A DNA stretch of 64,000 bases. Origin: Rubripirellula amarantea (GTDB lineage Bacteria; Planctomycetota; Planctomycetia; Pirellulales; Pirellulaceae). The notes under the pieces were generated by a model. It worked only from the letters and a program-made list of their open reading frames with translations. It did not search any database and was not told the origin of the DNA. Where the stretch lies: contig NZ_SJPI01000002.1 in the NCBI RefSeq assembly GCF_007859865.1, positions 950,721 through 1,014,720 of the forward strand, given 5' to 3'. This document shows positions 38,058 to 47,406 of the stretch, piece by piece. The position numbers and the translations under genes are program-made. Position 1 is the first letter of the stretch. Each line of letters starts with the position of its first letter.

Positions 38058-38531
38058 ATGGCCCCCATCACGCTACGCCAGCAACTCGGGAAACGCGGTC
38101 CGTTTGAATCGCTCGAACAAGAGGCAATGCTTAGCATCCTTCGCACGAGTGACCTGCTCGAAAATCGCCTCGCAAGATTGTTGCGTGATCACGACCTAAC
38201 GCCGTCGCAGTACAACGCACTTCGCATCATGCGTGGCGAGGGCAAGCCGATGCCCTGCTTGGAAGTAGCGCAACGGATGATTCAGGTTGCTCCCGCGATC
38301 ACTCGCGTCGTCGATCAATTGGTCGCCAAGGGGCTCGCCAGTAAAGAACAATCACTCGAAGATCGCCGTGTGTACCTTGTGGAGATCACAAAGCCGGGAC
38401 TGCGTGTGTTATCCAAACTTGATGAACCAATTCAAACGATGCATCAGACGCTGTTGGGACACGTGCCCAAGTCAGAATTGAAAATGCTCAACGCAATTTT
38501 GCAAGCGACCAGGGAAGGGATCGCGGAGTAG
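38058..38531 (+). CDS. MarR-family transcriptional regulator
   Basis: 157 residues from ATG 38058, which has a GGAG ribosome site 9 nt upstream. The alternative ATG at 38031 would sit two bases past the operator, leaving almost no leader, so it is less likely. The winged-helix region reads LTPSQYNALRIMRG, CLEVAQRMIQVAPAITRVVDQLVAKGLASKEQSLEDRRVYLVEIT, with the D-R-R-V wing. A cysteine (PCLEVAQ) in the DNA-binding domain could sense oxidants or quinones, as in related regulators, but this is inference. The pirin and azoreductase genes downstream are likely targets. Confidence 0.9.
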   Translation: MAPITLRQQLGKRGPFESLEQEAMLSILRTSDLLENRLARLLRDHDLTPSQYNALRIMRGEGKPMPCLEVAQRMIQVAPAITRVVDQLVAKGLASKEQSLEDRRVYLVEITKPGLRVLSKLDEPIQTMHQTLLGHVPKSELKMLNAILQATREGIAE

Positions 38532-38545
38532 TTTTCTTACCCAAA

Positions 38546-38563
38546 TAGTTCACATGTAAAGCG
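38546..38563 (+). promoter_or_regulatory. Second MarR operator candidate, before the pirin gene
   Basis: TAGTTCACA-TGTAAAGCG shares the core ACATGTAAAG with the operator at 38012-38029. It lies about 58 bp before the pirin gene start. Confidence 0.6.
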
Positions 38564-38620
38564 TAGGCTGCACGTTCGTTGTGGCTCGCAATTGTTCACT
38601 TACCTTAAGGACCGGACCTC

Positions 38621-39421
38621 ATGAACGCTTCACGTCGAAATATGCTTTCCTTAACGGCGGCCGGACTGATTCACGTTGCCGCTAGTCCGAGTGATTCGCT
38701 TGCTGATGGAACGGCGGATAACCAATGGTTGATTCGTCAAGCGACCGAACGTGGGCATACAGATTTGGGGTGGCTCAAGAGCTTTCACTCATTTTCGTTT
38801 GGTGACTACTACGATCAACGGCACATGGGTTTCCGTAGCCTACGTGTGATCAACGATGACAAGATTTCCGCCGGTCGAGGGTTTCCAACTCATCCGCATC
38901 GCGACATGGAAATCATTTCCTATGTGCTACAGGGGGCTTTGCAGCATAAGGACAGCACGGGCAAGGGTGCCATCATTAGTCCCGATGACATTCAAATGAT
39001 GTCGGCTGGAACGGGAATCACACATAGTGAGTACAACCCATCGCAAACCGAACCGAACCATTTTCTTCAAATTTGGATTGAGCCGGCGATGCGTGGTGTG
39101 CAGCCGCGGTACAGCGACAACAAAGTAACGACGGAGCAAAAACTTAACGTCTGGAACTTTATCGCAGGCCCAGAAGACTCTGGCGCGGCGGTTGACATTC
39201 ATCAAGACGCCAAAATCTTCGCGACCAAATTACAAGGTGGATCGAGTCTTGATTACACGCTTGAAGCCAATCGTCACGCGTGGCTTCAAGTTGCCACGGG
39301 TGAGGTAATCGTCAACGGAACGACGCTTGCCGCCGGTGATGCGGTGGCATCGAGCCGATCGACAGCCTTGCACGTAGTGGCAACTCAAGATGCCGACGTG
39401 CTGTTGTTCGATCTCGCTTAA
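38621..39421 (+). CDS. Pirin-family protein with a twin-arginine signal
   Basis: 266 residues. Residues 5-25 (RRNMLSLTAAGLIHVAASPSD) look like a Tat export signal. The bicupin domain has the pirin metal ligands: FPTHPHRDME with His91 and His93, and GTGITHSEYN with His135 and Glu137. Pirins such as YhhW can act as quercetinases; others affect transcription. Most lack signal peptides, so export would be unusual. The gene lies between a MarR regulator and an azoreductase and has an upstream copy of the putative MarR operator. The ribosome site is weak (aagga, 9 nt from the ATG). Confidence 0.9.
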   Translation: MNASRRNMLSLTAAGLIHVAASPSDSLADGTADNQWLIRQATERGHTDLGWLKSFHSFSFGDYYDQRHMGFRSLRVINDDKISAGRGFPTHPHRDMEIISYVLQGALQHKDSTGKGAIISPDDIQMMSAGTGITHSEYNPSQTEPNHFLQIWIEPAMRGVQPRYSDNKVTTEQKLNVWNFIAGPEDSGAAVDIHQDAKIFATKLQGGSSLDYTLEANRHAWLQVATGEVIVNGTTLAAGDAVASSRSTALHVVATQDADVLLFDLA

Positions 39422-39520
39422 AGCATTTTGACTCTCTCGGTAGGGCGATGCCGGTCATCGCCCGTTCTCATTTATCATGGGTGCTATGAACGCATCACTC
39501 TCTTACTTAGGAAACTTAAC

Positions 39521-40144
39521 ATGGCCAAACTCCTGTACATCGAATCGTCGCCACGAAAATCGCGTTCTAAGTCGATCGCGGCTGCTCAGACTTTCCTCGA
39601 CACTTACCAATCGAACAATCCAGACGATGAGATCGTGACAATCGACTTGTGGACCAAGCGTCTGCCAGATTTCGATGGCTATACCATTGATGCCAAGTAT
39701 CAAGTGCTACATGGTCAAGGTTTTGATGACGACCAGGCCAAAGCTTGGCAGTCCGTCGTTGACGTTTGTGATGAATTCAAGAGCGGTGACAAGTTTCTGA
39801 TCAGCGTGCCGATGTGGAATTTCAGTGTTCCCTACAAGCTAAAACACTACATCGATGTCATCGCCCAACCGGGCCAGACGTTCAGTTTTGATCCTGAGAC
39901 GGGTTACACGGGGCTTGTTACTGGGAAGCCAGCGGTCGTGGTTTACGCACGAGGCGGTACCTACGACGGTGACAGCGCAAAGATGGATCACCAGAAACCT
40001 TACGTCGAGCAGATGCTGGGTTTCTTCGGATTTACCGATATTGAATCCGTTGTCGTTGAGCCCACGCTCGCCGGTCCTGATGACGTTGCTTCGACGGAAA
40101 AAGCTGCCGCAGAGAAAGCTCGAGAACTCGCTAAGAAGTTCTAG
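39521..40144 (+). CDS. azoR: FMN-dependent NADH-azoreductase (AzoR-like)
   Basis: 207 residues from ATG 39521, with AGGA upstream. The flavodoxin-like fold begins LLYIESSPRKSRSKS. The FMN/substrate loop SVPMWNFSVPYKLKHYIDVIAQPGQTFSFDPETGYTGLVTGKPAVVVYARGG matches the AzoR family nearly throughout (MWNFSVP is diagnostic). It reduces quinones or azo bonds with NAD(P)H. MarR-pirin-azoreductase clustering suggests a response to quinones or flavonoids. The open frame starts at 39428 but the first 31 codons are spurious. A strong hairpin follows. Confidence 0.93.
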   Translation: MAKLLYIESSPRKSRSKSIAAAQTFLDTYQSNNPDDEIVTIDLWTKRLPDFDGYTIDAKYQVLHGQGFDDDQAKAWQSVVDVCDEFKSGDKFLISVPMWNFSVPYKLKHYIDVIAQPGQTFSFDPETGYTGLVTGKPAVVVYARGGTYDGDSAKMDHQKPYVEQMLGFFGFTDIESVVVEPTLAGPDDVASTEKAAAEKARELAKKF

Positions 40145-40163
40145 AGATTCAAATCAGTTGATC

Positions 40164-40192
40164 GCGAAGTTGCCCGCGGCAGGCAACTTCGC
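40164..40192 (+). terminator. 11-bp hairpin terminator after azoR
   Basis: GCGAAGTTGCC (40164-40174) and GGCAACTTCGC (40182-40192) are exact complements with a 7-nt loop, 20 bp after the azoR stop. No T-tract follows. Confidence 0.7.
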
Positions 40193-40271
40193 CAAGGCAG
40201 CCTCTTCAGGCGACAGCGATCGGCTAGTGAGTTTGTGATCGTACGCTTGGCCCGGTTAGCACTTGGCCAGT

Positions 40272-40508
40272 TTAGCGACGCCGCGTGCCAGCGCGTTTGA
40301 GGCCTTTGGCGATGAAATCGAACGCTTCGACCGGTTTATGATCTTCGAGCACATCGAAGAAACAGGCCAAAACGCGTTTGGTTTCAGCAACGTTCAACTT
40401 CACGCCTGCCGTGTCCGCACGAGAGGCGACTTGATTGTAGATGTCGCCTAAGGAAGACGGCTTCGGTTTTGCGGTGGACTTCTTGGGAGCTGCTTTCTTC
40501 TTGGCCAT
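40272..40508 (-). CDS. Small basic protein with a histone-H1-like tail
   Basis: 78 residues from ATG 40508. The N-terminus MAKKKAAPKKSTAKPKPSS is a Lys/Ala/Pro tail like those of bacterial histone-H1-like proteins. The remaining 59 residues form a helical region (LGDIYNQVASRADTAGVKLNVAETKRVLACFFDVLEDHKPVEAFDFIAKGLKRAGTRRR) ending in basic residues. DNA or RNA binding is a fair guess; the C-terminal domain is not recognised. The upstream ORF extension to 40586 is not supported. Confidence 0.7.
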   Translation of the reverse strand: MAKKKAAPKKSTAKPKPSSLGDIYNQVASRADTAGVKLNVAETKRVLACFFDVLEDHKPVEAFDFIAKGLKRAGTRRR

Positions 40509-40727
40509 GAAGACTTCTCTTGATCGAGTAGGAAGGCGTGTCGACGAGTGGCTCTTTGTAACGCAAAGCAAACATCGCGAGAACAACGATCAGCCAATTC
40601 AACAAATTCATTTCTTCGCGTGGCAGTCGTAATTCCCATCTTCGGAACAACCGCGTTTGATTGACAACGCAGCGTCCATGCCTCATCGTTGAATGAAATC
40701 GGCATTCAAACTCGCAAGGTGTCCCAG

Positions 40728-42014
40728 ATGCAAAATCACGACCGGGAACCTTCTTCGCTACGTCGATTGGTCACGATCTTAGTTTTGATTGTGGCGGGTG
40801 AGACCGTGTTCTTCTTGCCGTTCGTTCTACCACGAGTATTCCGACCGACGTTGTTGGAAGTGTTTCAACTGACCAATCTTGAATTGGGCGTTGCGTTTTC
40901 AATTTATGGTCTGGTCGCGTTGCTGGCGTACTTTCCGGGCGGGCCCCTCGCAGACCGATTCTCGGCGCGAAAGCTGATGGCATTTGCGTTGTTGGCAACC
41001 TCGTTGGGCGGAATAGTCATGACTTCATTGCCCTCGTTTCCCGTATTGAAAATGCTATACGGTTTTTGGGGTTTAACCACGATTTTACTGTTCTGGGCAC
41101 CGCTGATTCGAGAAACGCGTGCATGGGGCGGTGCAGAGTTACCCGGTCGTGCGTTTGGATTTCTCGATGGCGGACGCGGGTTTGTTGCCGCTGCGATTGG
41201 TAGCAGCGCCGTTGCACTATTTTCGTACTTCATGCCCGACGACGTTCAAATCGCAACACCTGACCAGCAGGCGAATGCGTTTCGACAAGTTGTATTGCTG
41301 TTTTCAACGATCACATTCGCCGCCGCAATCCTCGTTTGGTTTGCGATCAATGACAATAGCCATCGGCACATCGCGCCCACCAGCGAGTTGAAGTCGCAGG
41401 GAATCGTACGTGTGCTTCGCATGCCGACCGTTTGGTTGCAATCTGTTGTCGTGGTTTGCGCCTATGTCGGTTACAAAGGCTTGGACGACATTTCGCTTTA
41501 TGCGTACGAAGTTCTTGAGTTTGACGAAGTTGAATCAGCCACCGTGGGTACTTTGTCTATGTGGGTGCGTCCATTCGCGGCGATCGCGGCAGGTTTGCTG
41601 GCGGATCGAGTAGGCGTTGCCAGAATGACAATCGCAAGCTTGGCTATGTTTGCGATCGGCACTGGCGTGATCGCGATCGGACCTTTCCAACCTGGCGTGA
41701 CCGCATTCTTTTTCGCGACGCTGATCGCCACGAGTGCTGCGGTATTTGCTCTTCGCGGTCTCTATTACGCGATGATGGAAGAGGGACGCGTGCCGTTTGG
41801 AGACACCGGTACTGCCGTGGGCATCGTATCGGTCGTCGGCTACACGCCCGACGTTTTCATGGGCCCGGTCATGGGAGTCCTGCTCGATCGATGGCCTGGG
41901 GAACGAGGGCATCAATACGTCTTCCTGGTACTCACCATAGCTGCACTAGTTGGCTTGGTGGCATCGATCATGTTTCTTCGAATCGTGGAACGTTCGCAAC
42001 GCCAAGCGGCTTGA
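40728..42014 (+). CDS. Major facilitator superfamily transporter
   Basis: 428 residues from ATG 40728, with AAGGTG 7 nt upstream. About twelve membrane helices are expected. The loop 2-3 motif reads GPLADRFSARKLMAF (G-x-L-a-D-r-x-g-r-r), repeated weakly in the second half as GLLADRVGVARMTI. LIRETRAWGGAELPGRAFGFLDGGRGFVAAAIGS recalls nitrate/nitrite and sugar-phosphate antiporter groups, but the substrate cannot be named. It is monocistronic. Confidence 0.88.
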   Translation: MQNHDREPSSLRRLVTILVLIVAGETVFFLPFVLPRVFRPTLLEVFQLTNLELGVAFSIYGLVALLAYFPGGPLADRFSARKLMAFALLATSLGGIVMTSLPSFPVLKMLYGFWGLTTILLFWAPLIRETRAWGGAELPGRAFGFLDGGRGFVAAAIGSSAVALFSYFMPDDVQIATPDQQANAFRQVVLLFSTITFAAAILVWFAINDNSHRHIAPTSELKSQGIVRVLRMPTVWLQSVVVVCAYVGYKGLDDISLYAYEVLEFDEVESATVGTLSMWVRPFAAIAAGLLADRVGVARMTIASLAMFAIGTGVIAIGPFQPGVTAFFFATLIATSAAVFALRGLYYAMMEEGRVPFGDTGTAVGIVSVVGYTPDVFMGPVMGVLLDRWPGERGHQYVFLVLTIAALVGLVASIMFLRIVERSQRQAA

Positions 42015-42051
42015 TTGAGCAACCGTGCCTCATGCTGGTATTTACGCTCGA

Positions 42052-42831
42052 CTAGCTGTCAATATTGAACCGCTCAAGGAAGTCTGCGGGAATCGAAGCG
42101 GTCATTCGTCCGACCAACGCATAGTAGAACAACTGCGTTCCTTCCATCGAAAGTCGGTGTCGATAGAGTTCGAGGTGATAAATATCAAGGTACTTCGAAA
42201 AGATCAACTCTCGGACTAAACGCGAAAAACCAGACTGCTCATTGTGATCGAGAAATGTCTCCTTGATATTGAACGCCAGCCACCCATTGGTGCTGATCAG
42301 CTTCATTGCATTGAAGAAGGCTCGCGGTGGAATGTCACCAAATCCTAGAGCTGCGACGCAAGTCAAGCAATCAAAACGCCAATCGCGCAGCTCTTCACTC
42401 ACATCGTCGCTTAGATTGGCGAAATCTTCGATGTAGTAATCATCGTAGACCGTTGAACGATCACGGAAGGCTGCGTCTCTTGCTTCCGGAATGATGTCGG
42501 CACCGACGAGTCGAGCGACTCCATCACGTTTAAGGACCTCTCCCATCATCCCATTGCCCGCGCCGAGGTCGATCACACGCAATTCGGAAACCGGTTCGCG
42601 TACTGTATCAAGGGCGCGTCTCAAGAGATCGGCAAGTTTCTCGGGAGAATTGCAACGCAGGCGTTCGTAGAAAAGCTGCTCATACAAACCGGGACGCTTG
42701 TAGATCTCATCGTAGTCATGGAAGCGTAGACGCTTCTCTCTGCCATCCTCAATGAGCGTGAAGAATACCTCGTCTTGTCCTAGGCTTTCGGAATTGGATG
42801 ACGGAAACTGGATGCGGTAGCGTTTAGACAT
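42052..42831 (-). CDS. Class I SAM-dependent methyltransferase
   Basis: 259 residues from ATG 42831. An N-terminal region of about 85 residues (YRIQFPSSNSESLGQDEVFFTLIEDGREKRLRFHDYDEIYKRPGLYEQLFYERLRCNSPEK) precedes the SAM fold. Motif I is LRVIDLGAGNGMMGEVL, followed by VGADIIPEARDAA and FDCLTCVAALGFGDIPPRAFFNAMKLI. The N-terminal part resembles methyltransferases with an attached small recognition domain, but I cannot name the substrate. In-frame ATGs at 42858 and 42852 are alternatives. Confidence 0.85.
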   Translation of the reverse strand: MSKRYRIQFPSSNSESLGQDEVFFTLIEDGREKRLRFHDYDEIYKRPGLYEQLFYERLRCNSPEKLADLLRRALDTVREPVSELRVIDLGAGNGMMGEVLKRDGVARLVGADIIPEARDAAFRDRSTVYDDYYIEDFANLSDDVSEELRDWRFDCLTCVAALGFGDIPPRAFFNAMKLISTNGWLAFNIKETFLDHNEQSGFSRLVRELIFSKYLDIYHLELYRHRLSMEGTQLFYYALVGRMTASIPADFLERFNIDS

Positions 42832-43554
42832 AGCGAGGTACCCTAACGGCATATCCATTGGAGACCAAGGCCCCTGCACCATCTGACTCTGGTCGATCCA
42901 CTCTCATAAGTTTGAGTCAGCCATCGAGTGCACCAACGGCTGCAGTCATCAACATGCGGAGACACAAAACGAAAACAATGCAATCCCTGAACGCCTATTC
43001 AAATGCGTTTACCTAGAACATTGCGTGAAACGCTGATAGGTGCGTTTGTGATCCTAAGGGTTGCGATAGCTTTGCCCCAAGCAGCAGGGAAGAAGCGAGG
43101 GGATGCACCTGAGAATCGAGACATCAAGTTTGCGAATCCATCGCCTCGCGAGGGGTTTGGCGTCGGATGTATGGCGTTTACCGAGCGGACGCAGGCGTTC
43201 CTTAGCGATCGCGACAACGCGATTGCAAATTGACATCATTCCCAGCAACGGCGTTCTCTGGCCCTGTCGCCCTTGCTTCAATCGGTCGGCTCCGTCCGAA
43301 CCTTAGCGGCTTGCAAGATGAAGTTCGATTGAACGGGAGCCTTGTCACCGCCCAAGGAATCGCTGGATAGCGCCCCAGAATGCGTGTTTCACGGCGGTTC
43401 GTGGTGACGGGGGTCAGCCTAGCATCAAAATGTTGGCGGAAAGGACTGCATTCGTCGTCCAAACTCGGTTCATCCGTTGACGCTTGAGCGAGTGATTGCC
43501 TACCTCCTAGCAATAGCCGTCATACGTTGTGACGAAACTTGGTGGAACGCGATC
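42832..43554. other. Long intergenic region, possible dispersed repeat
   Basis: About 720 bp upstream of the AsmA-like gene. A 76-codon frame (43003-43233) contains FGVGCMAFTERTQAFLSDRDNAIAN, which recalls short repeated ORFs of Rhodopirellula genomes; this is a faint memory, not a verified match. A 10-bp palindrome CCTCGCGAGG lies at 43144-43153. I do not call a gene here. Confidence 0.35.
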
Positions 43555-46500
43555 ATGAAACATCCTTGGCGATACGCGATAGCGAGAAGGTGCTGTTACA
43601 CAGTGCTAGCGGTCACGCTTGTTGCCGTGGTATTTCGAAACTCGATTGCCCGGTATGCCACTGCAACGATCGGTTCGCGCCTACTAGAGACTGAGCTGAA
43701 GGTTGGTTCCATCGAGTGGGGGCTATTTGCCGTCAACGTCCGAGATATCCGCGTTGCGGAACCGGGCAGCGACCAAGACCAAGCCACCGTTGGTCGTCTT
43801 GCATTCGCATTGACACCGTGGCAAGGAATTGTTCGCGGGGTCTGGGTGGAGCACGTCTCCCTAAGTGACCCAACGCTTCATTTACGATTTGACAGCGATG
43901 GAAAACTGCTGTCGAAGTTTCCATCGGCGGGTGAATCGAAGTCGGGCACTGCCAAGATTCCCATTGGCAAACTCGACGTACGCAATGCAACGTTGGCCAT
44001 CCACCAATCCGGCAAGCAAACTTTCACCATTTGTGGCGCCAGACTTGCCGCTCGATTCGACGAAGAGATTCGAATGCACGGCGACGTTCCCGACTTTCTT
44101 GGAGGTACGATTGAGGTGAAGGCGTTGGTCGACGCAACGACGCTTCAAGGATGGACGAAACTGACGGTCCAAAATGTGCGACTTGATTCCGAGGAACTTG
44201 CACGATTGCCGTTAACACCAGCGAAGATCAATCAAGAAGGCGTATCGGCAACGTTAACGGTCCACGCGACAACCCAGCATCCAGCAAACTCATCTGATTT
44301 ACGACAGCACGAACTGCAGTGCTTAATATCCGTCAAAGACATTGAGTCGTCATCTTTGGGAACTCTTTGCAATGAGTTCACGATACGTTCAGTGCACCGA
44401 GATGCGGTCTTGGCAGTTGAAGGCAGCGGAGATATGTCAGGCGGGAACGTCGACATTGCAGCAAACTGCGACTGGCACACGTTACCGCTGTCGGCAACCG
44501 CATCCATCGCAGTCGATCAATCGGATCTAGGGCGAATCGCGTCTCGCATAGATCCCGACCTAGACTTCGGCGGCAAATTCGCACTCCAAACGCAATTCAA
44601 GCTAACTGCTGATACGCATACATCATCGTTCTCTCATGTGATCAGCTATCGAGTGTCAGACATTCGGGCCGATGCGATTCCTGTCGAAGATCTCGCCGGT
44701 GAAATCAAGTGCGTCGGATCGCTACAAAACTTCGATAAGGATTCGTTAGCGGGCAGTTTGTCAGGTTCTCTTGTTTCCAAAGGGTTGAGTCTTAAAGACC
44801 TCGCTCAGCGTTTTGAGCTTCCGACGTCTTCCGGACGTATTGGCTTGGCTTCCAGATTCGACGTCGACCTTAGCGACCTTGAATCTCCAACCGCCGTAAC
44901 TTTTGATGCCTCGCTGAACGCATCCGGATTAGCCATGGGTGAATGGCGATTGCAAGACACCAACGCTCGCTTGACCGTGAAAGACGGTATCGCGAGTGCG
45001 AGTTGCCAAGACGTGGTAGTGCTAGATTCTCACTCAAACCTGCTAGCTCAATCGGACGCAGTGATTCGTGTACCGCTTGCGTCTGAAGAAAGAGCAACGT
45101 GCAATCTGCTACTTTCAGTGTTGCCCACGTCTTCCTTGGCGCAAGCGTTGTCCGTTGATGCTCGGCAGTGTGGAGGTGAGCTGATGATTGCGGGAGCCGC
45201 GTCGTGCAGGGTCGCGGATGTTGCCAGCCCAGAATCGTGGGTTGCTCAAGCGTCTCTACGTTCTCGCGATTTAGCATTTGCGGGCGAATCGTTCGCGGAT
45301 GTCGACGCAACGTGCGAATTGACCGAAGGCCGAGTGTCGGTACCGCCATTCGCAATGCGTTGGCGGATGAACGAGTGCTTGGTACAGGCGGAAGGAACGG
45401 TCCAAGATCGCCTTTGCATACGCGGAAGCCTACTTACCGAATCATTTGACGTTGCCGACGTCGCAGAATTGGCAAGTCAGTTCTCAAGCACCAGAATGCC
45501 AGCGTCTGGTACCGCACAAGGAAGTGGTCAGTTTGAGCTTGTCACTAGTCCCTTTAACTTCGTTGCATCGGGACGCATGGATCTGAATCATGCGATGTAC
45601 GCCGGGTCAAAAATTGGGCACGCGCAACTGGACTGGAACGCCGATCCGCAGGGTGTTCGGATCCAAAGCTCTTCCAAACAATTTCTCGGTGGCGGTTACG
45701 ACCTAATTGCCCAGATCCAGGATCTTGACTGGACAACCGCAGTCGTGGAAGGCCGTTTTCGAGACATTCAAGCGGCACGCTTGGCTGCTATCGTTGATCG
45801 CAATCTGCCTGTCAGCGGATCATTGGATGGAGGAATCAAGGTGACCTCCATTGCTAGTTTGGAAACGCTTCAGGGTGAGGCGTGGGTTCAGAGTCGTGGA
45901 CTTTCGGTTCACCGAGTTCCGATGGAGTTGTCCGCGGCAAAGATTTCCATCGCATCGGCTCAAGCGATCGTGCAAGGCAGCGGCGTGATCGCAGACGGGC
46001 GTTTCGAGGGAGTGGCGAACGCTAGTTTGCCAAACTTGCGAGATCATTTTCAATCTGACGATCCAAATCTGAATCGCATTCCGATTGTTTTTCAATGCGC
46101 GGTCGAACGCTTGCCGATCGAATCGCTCACACGACACATCGATGTGCCTCAAGAGCTAAGGACCACGCGAGGAACATTAGCTGCGACACTCGAGCGAGAT
46201 TCGTCGATGCTGGACGGAATCTCACTTTGCAAGGCAAGCGGTTCGGTGTCTGAATTGCAGGTCAATCGTGTTGGGTTGTCGGATCGAATCACGAGCGAGA
46301 TCACTGTTTACCGCGACCGCTTAGAACTACGACGCATTGATGGACGCTTCGCCGACGGTCGTTTATCCGGAAAGGCCGATATCCGACTCGGGGTACATCC
46401 CAGCGGTACGTTTGAGTTGGCGGCAAACCGCGTCAGCTTGCGTCGTATCGCTGCACCGTTTTCAGCGCAACCCATCGCGGGTAGTGGCACCGTGCAAATT

Positions 46501-47379
46501 CGCGGTCGAGTTGGAAAAGTAATTTCGGGTCGCGCCGACCTTTCGCTTCGCCACGGCGTGTTCGCTGGTGTGAGCATTCCGGAAGCTAAATTGCCAGTGG
46601 ATTGGTCCTACTCGCAACCTTCAAAGCTAGCGAGATGGCAGTGCCGTTCCGGTGCAGTTTCAGCGGGCGGAGGCAACGTGCGAATCAGCTCGGAGGGAAG
46701 CTTCGGCGACAATCTCAATATGGTGACCTCGCTGCGCATCGAGCGAGTGGATTCATCCAAACTCATTCAAGGCAAGTCAGTCGGAGCCGGTGTGATCAGC
46801 GGTGACGTCTCCCTGCGAGCCAAGCGTGCTCAATCGCCAAAACAGATCTCTGGCACGTTCGACCTAACATTGGAAAACGTGAAGTCAATGGAGATGCCAG
46901 TGCTGGACCAACTTCCCAACCTCGTGAGCCTTTCCCCGCCACGACCGGGACAGGGTCAAGACGGAGGCACAGTTTACGGACGCATTTCGGGCGGCCTGGT
47001 GCATGTCGATCAGCTCGCGATTTCTCAAAGCAATGTCCAGGTACTCATGTCGGGCAATGCGACGCTGGATGGTCGTTTGAACTTCGACGTCACCGCGAGC
47101 ACCCAATCCGATGGGCCTGCGGACCAAATACTCGAACTCGCAAACTCTCCGTTGATGCTGGCAGCACCCGCCCCGATCACTCTGGTCGCCAAAGCAAATG
47201 AACTCATGAAGGATCGTGTCGTTCACGTCCACGTCGGTGGCATCGCATCTCGACCGACGCTGCGGCTGCAACCCGGAAAACAATTAAGCCAAGACGCCGT
47301 GCGATTCTTTCTCAAAGCTGGCTTCGGTGATTTACCCGCAGCCATTGCCACCAGGCCCAACACTCAAATTCGACGATAA
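43555..47379 (+). CDS. Giant AsmA-like protein
   Basis: 1274 residues from ATG 43555, with GGTGG upstream (the frame opens at TTG 43477). An N-terminal membrane anchor (RCCYTVLAVTLVAVVFRNSIA) is followed by GSRLLETELKVGSIEWGLFAVNVRDIRVAEP, the usual AsmA/DUF748 opening. The remainder is a long series of amphipathic beta strands with repeated FxxxxGxxDLxxG-like units (KFALQTQFKL, RLSGKADIRL, RGRVGKVISGRADLSL, VYGRISGGLVHVDQLAIS). Proteins of this shape form periplasmic bridges for lipid or envelope transport. A Wza-like gene follows 27 bp downstream. Confidence 0.8.
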   Translation: MKHPWRYAIARRCCYTVLAVTLVAVVFRNSIARYATATIGSRLLETELKVGSIEWGLFAVNVRDIRVAEPGSDQDQATVGRLAFALTPWQGIVRGVWVEHVSLSDPTLHLRFDSDGKLLSKFPSAGESKSGTAKIPIGKLDVRNATLAIHQSGKQTFTICGARLAARFDEEIRMHGDVPDFLGGTIEVKALVDATTLQGWTKLTVQNVRLDSEELARLPLTPAKINQEGVSATLTVHATTQHPANSSDLRQHELQCLISVKDIESSSLGTLCNEFTIRSVHRDAVLAVEGSGDMSGGNVDIAANCDWHTLPLSATASIAVDQSDLGRIASRIDPDLDFGGKFALQTQFKLTADTHTSSFSHVISYRVSDIRADAIPVEDLAGEIKCVGSLQNFDKDSLAGSLSGSLVSKGLSLKDLAQRFELPTSSGRIGLASRFDVDLSDLESPTAVTFDASLNASGLAMGEWRLQDTNARLTVKDGIASASCQDVVVLDSHSNLLAQSDAVIRVPLASEERATCNLLLSVLPTSSLAQALSVDARQCGGELMIAGAASCRVADVASPESWVAQASLRSRDLAFAGESFADVDATCELTEGRVSVPPFAMRWRMNECLVQAEGTVQDRLCIRGSLLTESFDVADVAELASQFSSTRMPASGTAQGSGQFELVTSPFNFVASGRMDLNHAMYAGSKIGHAQLDWNADPQGVRIQSSSKQFLGGGYDLIAQIQDLDWTTAVVEGRFRDIQAARLAAIVDRNLPVSGSLDGGIKVTSIASLETLQGEAWVQSRGLSVHRVPMELSAAKISIASAQAIVQGSGVIADGRFEGVANASLPNLRDHFQSDDPNLNRIPIVFQCAVERLPIESLTRHIDVPQELRTTRGTLAATLERDSSMLDGISLCKASGSVSELQVNRVGLSDRITSEITVYRDRLELRRIDGRFADGRLSGKADIRLGVHPSGTFELAANRVSLRRIAAPFSAQPIAGSGTVQIRGRVGKVISGRADLSLRHGVFAGVSIPEAKLPVDWSYSQPSKLARWQCRSGAVSAGGGNVRISSEGSFGDNLNMVTSLRIERVDSSKLIQGKSVGAGVISGDVSLRAKRAQSPKQISGTFDLTLENVKSMEMPVLDQLPNLVSLSPPRPGQGQDGGTVYGRISGGLVHVDQLAISQSNVQVLMSGNATLDGRLNFDVTASTQSDGPADQILELANSPLMLAAPAPITLVAKANELMKDRVVHVHVGGIASRPTLRLQPGKQLSQDAVRFFLKAGFGDLPAAIATRPNTQIRR

Positions 47380-47406
47380 CCCATTCCTCTTTCCGAATTC
47401 TATCGA

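Noticed and set aside
43003-43233. 76-codon ORF as a gene
   Set aside because: No ribosome site, no domain; treated instead as a possible repeat element.
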